Assembly: GCF_015207105.1 (NCBI RefSeq)
Contig: NZ_JADEXO010000018.1
Location: 1-64,000 of the forward strand
Reading direction: 5' to 3'
DNA from: a cf. Phormidesmis sp. LEGE 11477
GTDB taxonomy: Bacteria; Cyanobacteriota; Cyanobacteriia; Phormidesmidales; Phormidesmidaceae
DNA: 64,000 nucleotides
Position numbers and translations under genes: made by a program. Positions 43,248-52,162 of this stretch are shown in pieces. Numbering within the stretch: position 1 is the stretch's first letter; every line of letters begins with the position of its first letter. Under the pieces are notes generated by a model. It did no database searches. It was not told the origin of the DNA and saw only the letters and a list, made by a program, of their open reading frames with translations.

Positions 43248-44375
43248 CTATGGCACTTGCCAGATACGCTGATGGTATTTTTCGGGTTGGGCATAGGGAT
43301 CGGGGGCGGAATGATCGTGGCTGTGCCCGTGATGAGCGTGACCGTGATGGTGGCCGTGCCCGTGCCCATGATTAGTGTCTTCTTTGGCGGCCAGGCGAAA
43401 TTTACACGCTTCGCAGTTCATGGCGACTTGACCAAGCTGGGTTTCGATTTCGCGATCGCGCAGCACTTGCAATAGCTGAGGATGGATACCCATTTCAGGC
43501 AGGGTGATAATCTCGACCTCGGGCGTAAGCGCTTGCTGCTGGGCTGCGATCGCACCAATTTTTTCCATTAGCACGCCCGTAAACATGAAGTAGGGCAGGA
43601 CAATGATGCGCTTGGGCTGGTAGAAGTGCGATCGCCGAAAGCCTTCTTCTAGTCTAGGGTGCGTGATGCCGATAAAGCAGGTTTCTACCGTCTGATAGCC
43701 GCTGCCCTCCCAGACCATACGAGCGAGCTTACAAACATCTCCATTGGCATCAGGATCGCTAGAGCCTCGACCGATGAAAAGTAAAGTCGTCTCTTCGCGG
43801 GTGATGCCGTTGGGATTGTTCTCGGGGGTGTCTAACAGCGCTAGACGAGCCTTCCACAGATCCAAAATGGCAGGGGTAATGCCAAAGTGACGACCGTAGT
43901 GAAAGGTCAGTTTTGGATGTCGTTTTTTAGCCCTGTCTAGCTCGTTGGTGACATCAAATTTGTTGTGCCGCGCGGCGAAAAGCAGAATGGGCAAGACCGA
44001 AATATCGGTGTAGCCCTGTTCGATGCACTGGTCTACGCCGACTTGAATGCTGGGCTCAGTGAGTTCTAGAAAGCAGGGAATGACTGGCCGCGAGGGGTCT
44101 AGCTGGTGATAGATCTTGGCAAAATCAATCAGGTCTTGGCGGCCTTTAGGATTGCGGGTGCCATGGCCTACCATCAGCAGCGGTCGTTGAATGGGTAGCG
44201 CGGCGAGCTTAATTGGCTGAACGAGGCTGCTATCATCTGGAGCGCTATTGACGGTAGCTTTAGTCAGGGTAGCTTTAGCCGGAGTAGCTAGGGATGCCGT
44301 AGCTGGGGATACCGTCGATGGATTTAATAGTGAAGCTTGGGTAGTTAGCGTGTCAGATGTTTGAATGAAAGCCAT
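43248..44375 (-). CDS. Sirohydrochlorin chelatase (CbiX/SirB long type) with His-rich tail
   Basis: 375 residues. After an Ala/Thr-rich leader (about 1-60) two chelatase half-domains follow. The first begins '[20 protein letters not shown]' (metal-binding His), and has '[18 protein letters not shown]'. The second has '[20 protein letters not shown]' and '[20 protein letters not shown]'. The tail holds '[11 protein letters not shown]', the MxCxxC motif of CbiX_L that can bind an iron-sulfur cluster, and a 15-residue His/Gly stretch. It inserts cobalt (B12) or iron (siroheme) into sirohydrochlorin; the metal choice cannot be read off. It is divergent from the K+ channel gene across a repeat-containing spacer. 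Confidence 0.9.
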   Translation of the reverse strand: MAFIQTSDTLTTQASLLNPSTVSPATASLATPAKATLTKATVNSAPDDSSLVQPIKLAALPIQRPLLMVGHGTRNPKGRQDLIDFAKIYHQLDPSRPVIPCFLELTEPSIQVGVDQCIEQGYTDISVLPILLFAARHNKFDVTNELDRAKKRHPKLTFHYGRHFGITPAILDLWKARLALLDTPENNPNGITREETTLLFIGRGSSDPDANGDVCKLARMVWEGSGYQTVETCFIGITHPRLEEGFRRSHFYQPKRIIVLPYFMFTGVLMEKIGAIAAQQQALTPEVEIITLPEMGIHPQLLQVLRDREIETQLGQVAMNCEACKFRLAAKEDTNHGHGHGHHHGHAHHGHSHDHSAPDPYAQPEKYHQRIWQVP

Positions 44376-44408
44376 ATAAATTTTTCAAAGTTCCCTACGC
44401 TAGGCTCC

Positions 44409-44448
44409 GTTAGTGGCTAACGCTTTAGGTTAGTGGCTAACGCTTTAG
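44409..44448. repeat. Perfect 20-bp tandem repeat with internal dyad in a divergent promoter region
   Basis: GTTAGTGGCTAACGCTTTAG occurs twice without a gap (44409-44428 and 44429-44448). Each unit contains the palindrome GTTAG-TGG-CTAAC. The repeats lie 33 bp upstream of the chelatase start and about 100 bp upstream of the channel gene, where a regulator operator would be expected. No specific regulator is implied by the sequence. Confidence 0.7.
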
Positions 44449-44545
44449 GTGTTCCTAAACAGTAGGTATCTGAAGAGATATCGAAGATGTTCTGCGGACT
44501 TAGTGATTTTATCGCCTGCGAAAAAATATTTGATAGGCTCGCTAC

Positions 44546-45463
44546 ATGACTTCACAAGAGCAACCCTTACTCGATCAGATGACGCCTGAGCAGACGTCAT
44601 CTCAGCTAGACTCACCTCAGCAACCTTTCCCTCAACAAACCGTGCGCGAGCGGGTGAGAATCGCCATCAGCGGCAGAGCGTCGACGACAGGGCTGGTAAT
44701 TAATAGTGCGATCGCGCTTCTAATCTTGCTATCCGCATTCTTCTTTGCATTGCAAACCTACCCTCTCCCCAGTCGCCTGCGGCTAGGGATCGAACTTGCC
44801 GATCGGGTCATCCTCACGCTCTTCACTATTGAATATATTGTGCGGCTCTGGTCTGCCAAACGACCCCTCCGGTTTTTCTTTAGTCTCTACGGTCTGATTG
44901 ATCTGCTTGCCGTCTTGCCATTCCTGTTGAGCTCGCTAGATATTCGATTTCTACGATTGATTCGATGGCTGCGAATCTTACGACTTGCTCGCTTTTTTGA
45001 GCAAGAAGCCTGGTTCAACCGAATGAACGGCTACGAGAGTCTGATCCTAGCCAAAATTCTGTTCACCCTATGTTCCATCGTCTTTATCTACTCAGGCGCA
45101 ATCTACCAAGCAGAGCATCAGGTCAACGCCGAAAACTTTGGCACCTTTTTAGATGCGGTGTATTTCTCCGTGGTCACGATGACCACAGTGGGCTTTGGCG
45201 ATATCACCCCAACTTCAGAGCTAGGCAGAGGGCTGACCATCATGATGATCATGACAGGCATTGCGTTGATCCCGACACAGGTAGGTGAATTCATTCAGCA
45301 GTTCACTAAAGTGCGAGGGTCTAGTCTGGTTGTGTGTGATCGCTGTGAACTAATTGGCCATGAAAGAGACGCTCGCTACTGCCGTCGCTGTGGCGCAGAA
45401 TTGCCCAAAAGCACAGAGGCAGCTAAAGTACTTACGAACGAACAGCATACAGATACTCTATAA
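44546..45463 (+). CDS. Voltage-gated-type K+ channel with C-terminal zinc ribbon
   Basis: 305 residues. After a Gln-rich tail (about 1-40) come six helices with an Arg-rich S4 ('FLRLIRWLRILRLARFF'). The pore loop has the selectivity filter 'TMTTVGFGDITPTSELG' (about 211-227), and S6 follows. The protein ends with a treble-clef/zinc-ribbon of two CxxC pairs ('VCDRCELIGHERDARYCRRC'), a cytoplasmic tail often seen in bacterial one-subunit K+ channels. The stop TAA at 45461-45463 is followed by a short spacer and a PIN toxin-antitoxin pair. A diverged second copy of the zinc-ribbon coding sequence lies beyond them at 46283. Confidence 0.9.
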   Translation: MTSQEQPLLDQMTPEQTSSQLDSPQQPFPQQTVRERVRIAISGRASTTGLVINSAIALLILLSAFFFALQTYPLPSRLRLGIELADRVILTLFTIEYIVRLWSAKRPLRFFFSLYGLIDLLAVLPFLLSSLDIRFLRLIRWLRILRLARFFEQEAWFNRMNGYESLILAKILFTLCSIVFIYSGAIYQAEHQVNAENFGTFLDAVYFSVVTMTTVGFGDITPTSELGRGLTIMMIMTGIALIPTQVGEFIQQFTKVRGSSLVVCDRCELIGHERDARYCRRCGAELPKSTEAAKVLTNEQHTDTL

Positions 45464-45473
45464 AATTAGAGCT

Positions 45474-45575
45474 ATGGAAGATGCCTTTCCTCAAACGCTA
45501 CGATTCGATAATACCTTCATAGACCGAGAGCGTATTTTGCCTACAATAAAGGCACTGATTAAGACTTTAAGGTGA
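45474..45575 (+). CDS. Possible 33-residue ORF ahead of the antitoxin
   Basis: ATG 45474 opens 33 codons ('MEDAFPQTLRFDNTFIDRER' then 'ILPTIKALIKTLR') ending three bases before the antitoxin ATG. It has no recognisable domain. The tight spacing suggests either a real small gene at the head of the toxin-antitoxin unit or the leftover end of a longer gene. Evidence is only the context and codon-like appearance. Confidence 0.3.
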   Translation: MEDAFPQTLRFDNTFIDRERILPTIKALIKTLR

Positions 45576-45578
45576 AGG

Positions 45579-45818
45579 ATGCCAACAGTAACCCTTAGCA
45601 ATGAGCAGGTTGTCGAGCTGGTCAAACAGTTGCCAGCCCAGCAACAGGTTGAGGTGTTCAGGCTATTGCTTCTCCAACAGTGGGGAACATGGGCATCGTT
45701 ATCCCAGTATGGGGCTAGTAAAGCTAGATTAGCTGCTGACGAGCGAGGGCATAACTGGGATGCTATGACAGAAGAAGAGCGTGAACTCTTTATCGATAGC
45801 GTGGTGCATGAAGATTAA
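45579..45818 (+). CDS. Antitoxin of a PIN-type toxin-antitoxin pair
   Basis: 79 residues. An N-terminal helical part ('TLSNEQVVELVKQLPAQQQV') and a C-terminal part ('SKARLAADERGHNWDAMTEE' ending 'ERELFIDSVVHED') match small antitoxins found before PIN-family toxins in cyanobacteria. In these the acidic tail contacts the toxin. An AGG precedes the ATG. Its TAA shares a base with the toxin ATG (TAATG), the usual antitoxin-first coupling. The pair is expected to autorepress; no operator is evident. Confidence 0.82.
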   Translation: MPTVTLSNEQVVELVKQLPAQQQVEVFRLLLLQQWGTWASLSQYGASKARLAADERGHNWDAMTEEERELFIDSVVHED

Positions 45819-46225
45819 TGCAATGCGTCGCGGTTTTTGACACCAACATTTTGCTATCTGCTCTGCTCTCTACCAACGGCAATCCATTTCAGTGCTTAGC
45901 TTTTGCGAAGATAGGCAAGGTCAAATCTGTGACCTGCCAAGAGATTTTAGACGAATTTGCCGAGAAGCTGCTCATGAAGTTTAACTTCTCCGAAGAGATG
46001 ACACAAATGGCAGTAGATGAGATACGTGGGTTTTCCCGGCTAGTGGAGATTGCTGGAACCCTCAAAGCAGTTCCAGATGATTCAGATGATGACATGGTTA
46101 TAGAGTCTGCGGTGGTTGGCAATGCGACTCATATCGTTACAGGGGACAAGCATCTATTGGCGTTGAAAAGCTATCAGAGTATTGCAATTGTGAAGGCGAC
46201 GGAGTTTGTTGATTTATTGGATTGA
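45818..46225 (+). CDS. PIN-domain toxin (COG1569-type putative ribonuclease)
   Basis: 135 residues. The PIN fold is evident: first acidic residue in 'AVFDTNILLSALLS' (D8), the second in 'CQEILDEFAEKLL', and the C-terminal acids in 'PDDSDDDMVIESAVVGNATH' and 'IVTGDKHLL'. This order is that of the PIN family of toxins classed as COG1569, which cleave RNA. The start overlaps the antitoxin stop. The pair lies between the K+ channel gene and a second copy of the channel's 3' end, suggesting it arrived as a mobile cassette. Confidence 0.87.
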   Translation: MQCVAVFDTNILLSALLSTNGNPFQCLAFAKIGKVKSVTCQEILDEFAEKLLMKFNFSEEMTQMAVDEIRGFSRLVEIAGTLKAVPDDSDDDMVIESAVVGNATHIVTGDKHLLALKSYQSIAIVKATEFVDLLD

Positions 46226-46282
46226 TGGATAGCTCGCTCTAATTTTGCTACGTGTTTGTCTAGTTGATGACAGAGGCTTAGG

Positions 46283-46398
46283 GTGTGCGATCGCTGTGAA
46301 CTGATCGGTCACGAAAGAGACGCTCGCTACTGCCGTCGCTGTGGCGCGGACTTCCCAAAAATGCAGAAACGGCAGAAGCGATCAACGTGCTTCATTGA
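46283..46398 (+). pseudogene. Diverged second copy of the K+ channel 3' end
   Basis: Frame 46283 reads VCDRCELIGHERDARYCRRC followed by GADFPK, the same zinc ribbon as the channel's tail at 45332-45415. After a one-base slip it continues NAETAEAINVLH to a stop at 46396, paralleling the channel's last residues. By my hand alignment over 26 codons there are nine base differences, all at third codon positions, and most are silent. No start or membrane part precedes it. It is therefore the tail of a formerly functional channel allele or paralogue rather than a fresh duplication. Confidence 0.8.
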
Positions 46399-47016
46399 AG
46401 CTTTGTAAATACAGACCGTAAATATACTGACATCTGACTAATGACAGTGATATAACAAATATGTTGGCGCAAGGAATACTTTCGCCACAACATATCAAAG
46501 GGTGTTGATACGAGATAGCTTAATTTTTAGAGAAGATGAATCAACAGCCGTATTTAACAGAGTTCTCCGAATATAGTGTCTCCTGACTGTTCACAGTAGA
46601 CACACTTTAGAGCGTATTTTAACTTGTCTGTAGCTGTTAGATGAACCTTCGATGTTCTCTAGCTAGTGCAGTCGATACTCCGAGTCTCGCGAACATCTAA
46701 ATAACCTGAACCGTTTCAGTTGATCTGTGCCAGAACATTGTTGCATTAATGTATTTTTGCCATTTTTCTTGCATATATTTTTTAGACGTGATCGCAGTAC
46801 ATATTCCGAACGCTACGTCTAACGCATAGCCGCCTCAGTATTCAACAAGTTGAATACTAGCTTATTGAACACTGGTTTCTTAAGCAATATCTGTGCTGCC
46901 TGTTTTGCGTTCAGTGAAAGAGCGTGCCTCCAATTCGCGTTTGTTGATCGTCTTCTATTCGACTTTGATTGTTGCTGACTCTCAGTTTAGAAAAACTATA
47001 TTTTTACGAGGCGAAA
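46399..47016. other. Intergenic region upstream of the VWA-RTX gene
   Basis: About 620 bp without a convincing gene. It contains a 20-bp palindrome at 46839-46858. The stretch 46720-46800 is T-rich and could carry a promoter. Nothing else stands out. Confidence 0.45.
46839..46858. promoter_or_regulatory. 20-bp palindrome upstream of the VWA-RTX gene
   Basis: GTATTCAAC and GTTGAATAC are perfect 9-bp arms separated by AA. A partial third copy of the half-site (TTATTGAACAC) follows within 15 bp. Placement about 160 bp before the start suggests an operator for a dimeric repressor, or an mRNA hairpin; neither is proven. Confidence 0.45.
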
Positions 47017-49557
47017 ATGGATACAGATATTTTTGAACTGTTGCTAGATGCCCTTTCGCCCATTGACGAAAATGGCATCGCCTCTATTACAGGCAGCATT
47101 GTTGGACTAGGCGTTTCAGGTAGTGATGTTAGCCTATCAATCGACTTTGGTGATCTCTCTGCTCCTACGCCCGCACAGCTATTCACTGTGAGCGATGACG
47201 GTACAGGCGCTGACCAAGTAGCGGGTGATGGCATTATCGAGTTTGCCATCCCAAACCTGTACTTCGATGACGATCCTTCTGGAACGCCATTCGATGTTTA
47301 TGATATTGATATTGAAGCAACAGAGCAAGTTCTATCAGGAACAGATGCTGTCTTCGTTATTGATAGGTCGGGAAGCACATCTAGTTCCTCTGGAATAGAT
47401 GTCAATGGTGACGGTATTATCGAGACTATCTCAAATCGTAGTGACTCTATCTTACAAGCAGAGATTGCCGCATTCAGGGCGCTTAATCAAAACTTGATTG
47501 ACAGAGGATTAGGAGATGTTGCTAAGGTTTCGATCTCAGCTTATAACAGCATTGGAGTGCTACTCGATCTAGACCCTGTTACTGATGGTGTACAGACGTT
47601 CACTACGCCGAGTGCGGACGTAGATAACGATGGTGTTCTAGATGTAGAACAGGCATTAGATTCACTCAGTAGTGGGGGTTTTACTAGCTTCAGCGCAGGG
47701 TTGCAGCAAGCAATTACAGCTGTTGAGACTGCCGGGACTGCTCCTGGAGGTGGTAGCGTCATTTTTCTGTCGGATGGATTCAGCTCCGGTGGCGCTTTAG
47801 AAAGCGAAACTATTAGAGATACACTTGGACAGAATCTTAGAGCTTTTGGTGTAGGAACTGGTTCGCGTCTATCAAGCTTGCAAGTTATAGACCCTGATGC
47901 TGTACAGTTCACGGATATTCAAGAATTATTAGATGTGTTCGCAGGTGTCAGTTCGAATGTTAATCGGGACTCTGGCTCGTCTACGATTACAATCAACAAT
48001 GTTGCTCCAGACATTGAGCTTGACCAGCTAGGTGACATTGACGAGAACAGCACATTGACACTAACTGGGATGTTCACCGATCCTGGTACGCTCGATACCT
48101 ATACAGCAACTATCGATTGGGGCGATGGCACTAGCGCAGAATTTGCCTTATCTACTATCGGCGATCTCAGCGTAGGAGATTCTGTTTCTTCGACTAGTGA
48201 CGGCAGCGAATTCACTGTGACTGCGGTTGATGCAGCAACGGGTGAGGTCAGCTTCAGCGTTGATCATCTGTACGCAGAAGATGGCCCTGTGACTATTTCT
48301 GCTTCTATTAGCGACGATGATACTGGCACAGATACAGACACCGTTGAGCTGTCGGTGCTACCTATCGGCGACGCGAATCAAGCACCTGACGCAGTAGACG
48401 ATTCGTTTAACACTAATGAGAATGTTGTTGTCAATGGGAACGTTCTCAGCAATGACAGCGATCCTAATGGCGACGATCTTTCTGCAACGGTACTAACAGA
48501 TGTCAGCAATGGCCAGCTCGATCTAGATGCGGATGGTTCATTTACCTACACGCCCAACGCAGGCTTTAGCGGCGAAGATAGCTTTACCTACGAGGTTAGC
48601 GATGGCGAGCTGACTGACAGCGCAACGGTGACCGTTGAGGTCGAGCCAATCATCGATCCGCCATCTGAGCTGACTCTGACGGTAGAGAAACTAGTAGATG
48701 GCAATGGCGATGGCGTTTTTGGCACTGAAGAAGTCGAGGCCAATAGTGGACAGGTCACTTTTCAGGTAGAAGTGGTTAACACCAGCGATGTGGCCATCAC
48801 TATTGATGCAGCCACCGACAGTGCAGCTAGTCCTGCTGAGCTAGCCCAGTTAGTTGGCCAAACCCTGGCAGCGGGCGAGTCTATCACGGTGACCTATGAG
48901 GAGTCCGTTTCTAGATCTAATGCGACAACGATAGGCACCAATGGGCCAGACGCCCTCTTTGGTGAACAGCTACCAGCGGAGAATGAAGTGGTTGTCTCCG
49001 CGTCGAATGGTGGTTTGAGCGCTACTGCCTCCAGTACAGCAGTAACACTAGTCGATGCGAATGATTTGATTGCGGGCGGATTGGGCGCAGATACTATCGA
49101 TGGTGGTGGTGGTGACGACATCTTACGGGGCGATCTCAATTCGCGTAAGTCTCAAGTTGGCATTGGTGGCGATGACGTGATCTTTGGCGGGGCGGGACGC
49201 GATCGCATTGGCGGCAAAGGCGGTAACGACACTCTCTTCGGCGGCGATGACGATGACCAGATCTGGGGCGACGACGGCGACGATATCATCCGAGGTGGCG
49301 CGGGCAATGATACCCTCACAGGCGATGACTCCTCTGGCGGGCAAGGGGCTGATACCTTCGTGCTAGCCGATGGCGAAGGCACCGACACGATCACGGACTT
49401 CGAGATCAATCGTGATTTCATTGGCTTGGCCGATGGTCTATCGCTAGGCTCACTCTCTTTTGACGGTGAAACGATTTCACTAGATGATCAAACGCTGGCC
49501 ATACTGACAGGGGTAGATACTACTGCGCTGACGGCAACCTCGTTCGTTCCAGTGTAG
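47017..49557 (+). CDS. Large secreted VWA / cadherin-like / RTX protein
   Basis: 846 residues from ATG 47017 (preceded by GAGGCG; a TTG 16 codons upstream is less likely). A VWA domain (about 90-310) has a MIDAS start 'AVFVIDRSGSTSS' and later 'VIFLSDGFSSGG'. A PKD/Ig-like segment ('ATIDWGDGTSAEF') and a cadherin-like repeat ('NVLSNDSDPNGDDLSATV', 'DSFTYEVSDGELTDSATV') follow, then a DUF11-like module. The RTX block (about 695-790) has repeated GGxGxDxLxGG nonapeptides, closing with 'GADTFVLADGEGTDTITDFE'. RTX proteins leave through type I secretion and bind Ca2+ outside the cell. Its last 170 residues are nearly the same as those of the 52163 gene. Role is probably adhesion or surface structure. 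Confidence 0.87.
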   Translation: MDTDIFELLLDALSPIDENGIASITGSIVGLGVSGSDVSLSIDFGDLSAPTPAQLFTVSDDGTGADQVAGDGIIEFAIPNLYFDDDPSGTPFDVYDIDIEATEQVLSGTDAVFVIDRSGSTSSSSGIDVNGDGIIETISNRSDSILQAEIAAFRALNQNLIDRGLGDVAKVSISAYNSIGVLLDLDPVTDGVQTFTTPSADVDNDGVLDVEQALDSLSSGGFTSFSAGLQQAITAVETAGTAPGGGSVIFLSDGFSSGGALESETIRDTLGQNLRAFGVGTGSRLSSLQVIDPDAVQFTDIQELLDVFAGVSSNVNRDSGSSTITINNVAPDIELDQLGDIDENSTLTLTGMFTDPGTLDTYTATIDWGDGTSAEFALSTIGDLSVGDSVSSTSDGSEFTVTAVDAATGEVSFSVDHLYAEDGPVTISASISDDDTGTDTDTVELSVLPIGDANQAPDAVDDSFNTNENVVVNGNVLSNDSDPNGDDLSATVLTDVSNGQLDLDADGSFTYTPNAGFSGEDSFTYEVSDGELTDSATVTVEVEPIIDPPSELTLTVEKLVDGNGDGVFGTEEVEANSGQVTFQVEVVNTSDVAITIDAATDSAASPAELAQLVGQTLAAGESITVTYEESVSRSNATTIGTNGPDALFGEQLPAENEVVVSASNGGLSATASSTAVTLVDANDLIAGGLGADTIDGGGGDDILRGDLNSRKSQVGIGGDDVIFGGAGRDRIGGKGGNDTLFGGDDDDQIWGDDGDDIIRGGAGNDTLTGDDSSGGQGADTFVLADGEGTDTITDFEINRDFIGLADGLSLGSLSFDGETISLDDQTLAILTGVDTTALTATSFVPV

Positions 49558-49561
49558 TGAC

Positions 49562-49593
49562 TAGCGGGTACCGGACGTGTTCGGTACCCGCTA
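49562..49593 (+). terminator. Hairpin after the VWA-RTX gene
   Basis: TAGCGGGTACCG (49562-49573) and CGGTACCCGCTA (49582-49593) are perfect 12-bp arms with an 8-nt loop, four bases past the stop. No long T-run follows, yet the position and GC-rich stem fit a terminator. Confidence 0.75.
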
Positions 49594-49665
49594 TATTCAA
49601 ATTCTCTTAGGTCTTCATTGCAGGTGCAGTCTGTGGCGAGCTACTGATAGCAGACCAGATCTCGC

Positions 49666-50628
49666 TCAGCAGGTCAGATCTCGCTTCAGTTTGGCCAAGC
49701 ATTCTTCTAGCCTGACGACCTGACTTTCTAGATGGCGATCGCAGCTCAAAAACGGCGTCTGTTGAGTAATCGAGATCAGCTGAGCACTTAAGCTATCTAG
49801 CTTTCTTTCTTTCATCCCTTTCAATTTGCCCGATCTAACAGAATTCTCAAAAACACTAGAAAAACTATTCATCCTAAAACCATCGAACAGCGCCGCTACA
49901 GACGACTGACCCTGTAGATAGGGCCGAATAGAATACTGAAAATCAGCACGGGAAAGTGAGTTTGCTCCCTTAATCACCTGATAGCGATAGGGCAAGTGCA
50001 TTGACGCACACCAGTCTCGCCATTTGAAAGGCAATATTCTAGGACTCGTTCGCACGGGTATCCACGGCACTCTGAGCGTGTCGGCTACGATCGCACCATG
50101 CATTGCCTCACTGATCAATACCTTAGTTTGCGAAATATCGGCGACCACTGCTTCAATCTCTCCAGTTGGATCAATGTAGTGAATTCCAGCTCTTTCGCAA
50201 ACGGCTTGAAATAGGTGAGGACTGCCGTGGCGAAAGTGGGGCATATAAGAGAATGGATAGCGGCGATCGGCCTCGCCAACAGGAGCAAAGTAGCGCTTGA
50301 GCAAGACCGCGCCGTCTGTAATGGCTAATGCCTCTGGTAAATTTAGCTGCTTGGCTGAAAGCGGCCCGCGAACGCAGTAGATCTTCCAATTTGGTGGCGG
50401 CTCAAAACGCAAGCTTCTCCCATAGCCAGCGCCAGTGCTAAAAAAAACAGCAGTTTCTGCCTGGCTCATTAATTTCTTCGTCGCGTCGTTGAGCAGAGTG
50501 CCAATGCCGACAAAGAGACTCTTTTCGTTATCATCTAGCTCAGGCAGTAGCTTCGGCCACAGCCAGGGATTGAGCGCGTCTCCAAAGTTGTTGGCAGGCG
50601 ATCGCGTCTGATAGTAAAAAAGTTTCAC
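49666..50628 (-). CDS. Polysaccharide pyruvyl transferase family protein
   Basis: 320 residues from a GTG start. The family pattern is seen in 'YYQTRSPANNFGDALNPWLW', 'FVGIGTLLNDA', 'YCVRGPLSAKQL', 'AITDGAVLL' and 'TKVLISEAMHGAIVADTLRV', the last being the characteristic SEAMHG motif. These enzymes transfer pyruvate ketals from PEP to exopolysaccharide sugars (ExoV/CsaB-like). It lies 4 bp downstream of a GT2 gene on the same strand, giving a two-gene polysaccharide unit. The C-terminal 60 residues are a helical extension. Confidence 0.86.
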   Translation of the reverse strand: MKLFYYQTRSPANNFGDALNPWLWPKLLPELDDNEKSLFVGIGTLLNDATKKLMSQAETAVFFSTGAGYGRSLRFEPPPNWKIYCVRGPLSAKQLNLPEALAITDGAVLLKRYFAPVGEADRRYPFSYMPHFRHGSPHLFQAVCERAGIHYIDPTGEIEAVVADISQTKVLISEAMHGAIVADTLRVPWIPVRTSPRILPFKWRDWCASMHLPYRYQVIKGANSLSRADFQYSIRPYLQGQSSVAALFDGFRMNSFSSVFENSVRSGKLKGMKERKLDSLSAQLISITQQTPFLSCDRHLESQVVRLEECLAKLKRDLTC

Positions 50629-50632
50629 GCGG

Positions 50633-51760
50633 CTATACCTTTAGCTTTGATGCCAACACGGGCGTAGCTACAGACTGAGCCGCCGCCGCGCGAAACCGCT
50701 CGGAGACAACCAGAAAATCAGCCTCAATCAGCTCGTCTATTGACTGGAGTTCGTGGGTGTGCGATCGCCATAGTGAGAGCACTGTTTGCTGATTCGATAC
50801 GGCTTCTTTCAAAACGGTGAGATAGGCTTTGTATTCAGCGCTATCACGCCAGTGGTTCTCAGCGGCGACGGCGGCGAGTGCCTTCGCATAAAAATCTTCA
50901 ACAAACTTGTAGTGTAAGTAGATCGCAGAGAAGTCTGCCCGCCTCGCATAGTTCAGCATGTGGGAAGATTTGAGCCGCGTGCCGGGGTGGGCAAAAAACA
51001 TGGCTTCTTTGGTGAGAAAACAGTTTCGGCCAAAGATTATTTTGCGAATGCCGCCGTACAACAGCTTTAGCCGGGGGTAAATGTCCGGCTGAAACCGACG
51101 CACGTAGCGTTCTTGCTTCATATCGCCGATGTTGTAGTAGCGAAAAGTGGATCTCAAACTTTCTAATGGCCAAACGTTTTGCTGCTCTGAAAGTGGTATG
51201 CCTGCTTTCGAGAACATATCTAGCATCTGGATGCAGACAGCATCATATCTGTGACGATTGAGATATGACAGCACATCGGCCAGCGATTTGCCCAGCGGAA
51301 ACTGTAGAAACTCATCGATATCAGCCACTACACACCAGTGGCCGCGCCCGCAGGTTTTGATCAAAAAATTCTTGAAAACAACAAAGTGCTTTCTAAAGGG
51401 TTTGAGAGAAGAGAATACGGTTGTCTTTGGGTTAGATTTTATGATTTCTACGGTTCTATCCGTAGAGCCATTATCCAAAAAGAAAATATGATTGAACCCC
51501 AGCGCTAGATAGTGATCGATGAATGCTTGAACCAAACTTTCCCCATCTTTAACCACGCACAGCACAACCGCTGACTGAGCGCAGGTGGCTATGCGCTGAG
51601 GGCCGTGCTCTCGCCGCGCCAGAAGCTGTAGAGACAACAAACGCAGGGCGCTTTGGGGGGAAAGTATAGAAGCCGCTATGCAGAGCGATCGCAAGAGAGA
51701 TCTGCCCACTTGATATCCGTTTAACACTCGTTCGATCTCGGGCGTCTGTTGTCTGTACAT
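50633..51760 (-). CDS. Family 2-type glycosyltransferase (Glyco_tranf_2_4 class)
   Basis: 375 residues from ATG 51760; an in-frame TTG at 51799 is an alternative. The GT core is 'VVLCVVKDGESLVQAFIDHY', 'HIFFLDNGSTDRTVEI', and the metal-binding 'CVVADIDEFLQFP' (D-x-D). A basic region follows, then a helical tail. The pattern matches the group of transferases that begin with a 'kDe...l.eWl.yH..lG...f.i.DN.S.D' motif. It is in one unit with the pyruvyl transferase gene, so both probably modify the same exopolysaccharide or surface glycan. Confidence 0.85.
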   Translation of the reverse strand: MYRQQTPEIERVLNGYQVGRSLLRSLCIAASILSPQSALRLLSLQLLARREHGPQRIATCAQSAVVLCVVKDGESLVQAFIDHYLALGFNHIFFLDNGSTDRTVEIIKSNPKTTVFSSLKPFRKHFVVFKNFLIKTCGRGHWCVVADIDEFLQFPLGKSLADVLSYLNRHRYDAVCIQMLDMFSKAGIPLSEQQNVWPLESLRSTFRYYNIGDMKQERYVRRFQPDIYPRLKLLYGGIRKIIFGRNCFLTKEAMFFAHPGTRLKSSHMLNYARRADFSAIYLHYKFVEDFYAKALAAVAAENHWRDSAEYKAYLTVLKEAVSNQQTVLSLWRSHTHELQSIDELIEADFLVVSERFRAAAAQSVATPVLASKLKV

Positions 51761-52162
51761 CAGTTGTTTGAAAGAAGTCCAATGTTTGAAAGAAGGCAAA
51801 GCGGCATATTGGGCTTACATATTGAGCTTATCGGCATTGATCTTAGAATGACCCAACGCCTAAAGGCTTGTTGAAAATCAATCCTATTAGCAGATTACCA
51901 GACAGACTAACGGACAGTTCATTGAAGTTGTCAATCTGTTCAAGTCTTCATTGAGTTTTGATTCAATAGTGATGGCAGCTTCATCATTCATTGGGGCTGC
52001 TCGGCCTAGGCGTCTGGCTAAGCAGTATAGCGATCGTTACAAGCTTACTCTGCTAGAGCCCGCCAGATTTCTGCAAACAGTGAATAGCCCAAAGCTATCG
52101 AGAAATATTGATAAGTAGCTTCGGCTACAACTTCTCACTTTGAAATTCTCACCTTGAACACT
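51761..52162. other. Divergent intergenic region
   Basis: About 400 bp between the leftward GT2-pyruvyl transferase pair and the rightward FG-GAP-RTX gene. It is of mixed composition with no clear repeat, hairpin or gene. Promoters for both directions are expected. Confidence 0.45.
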
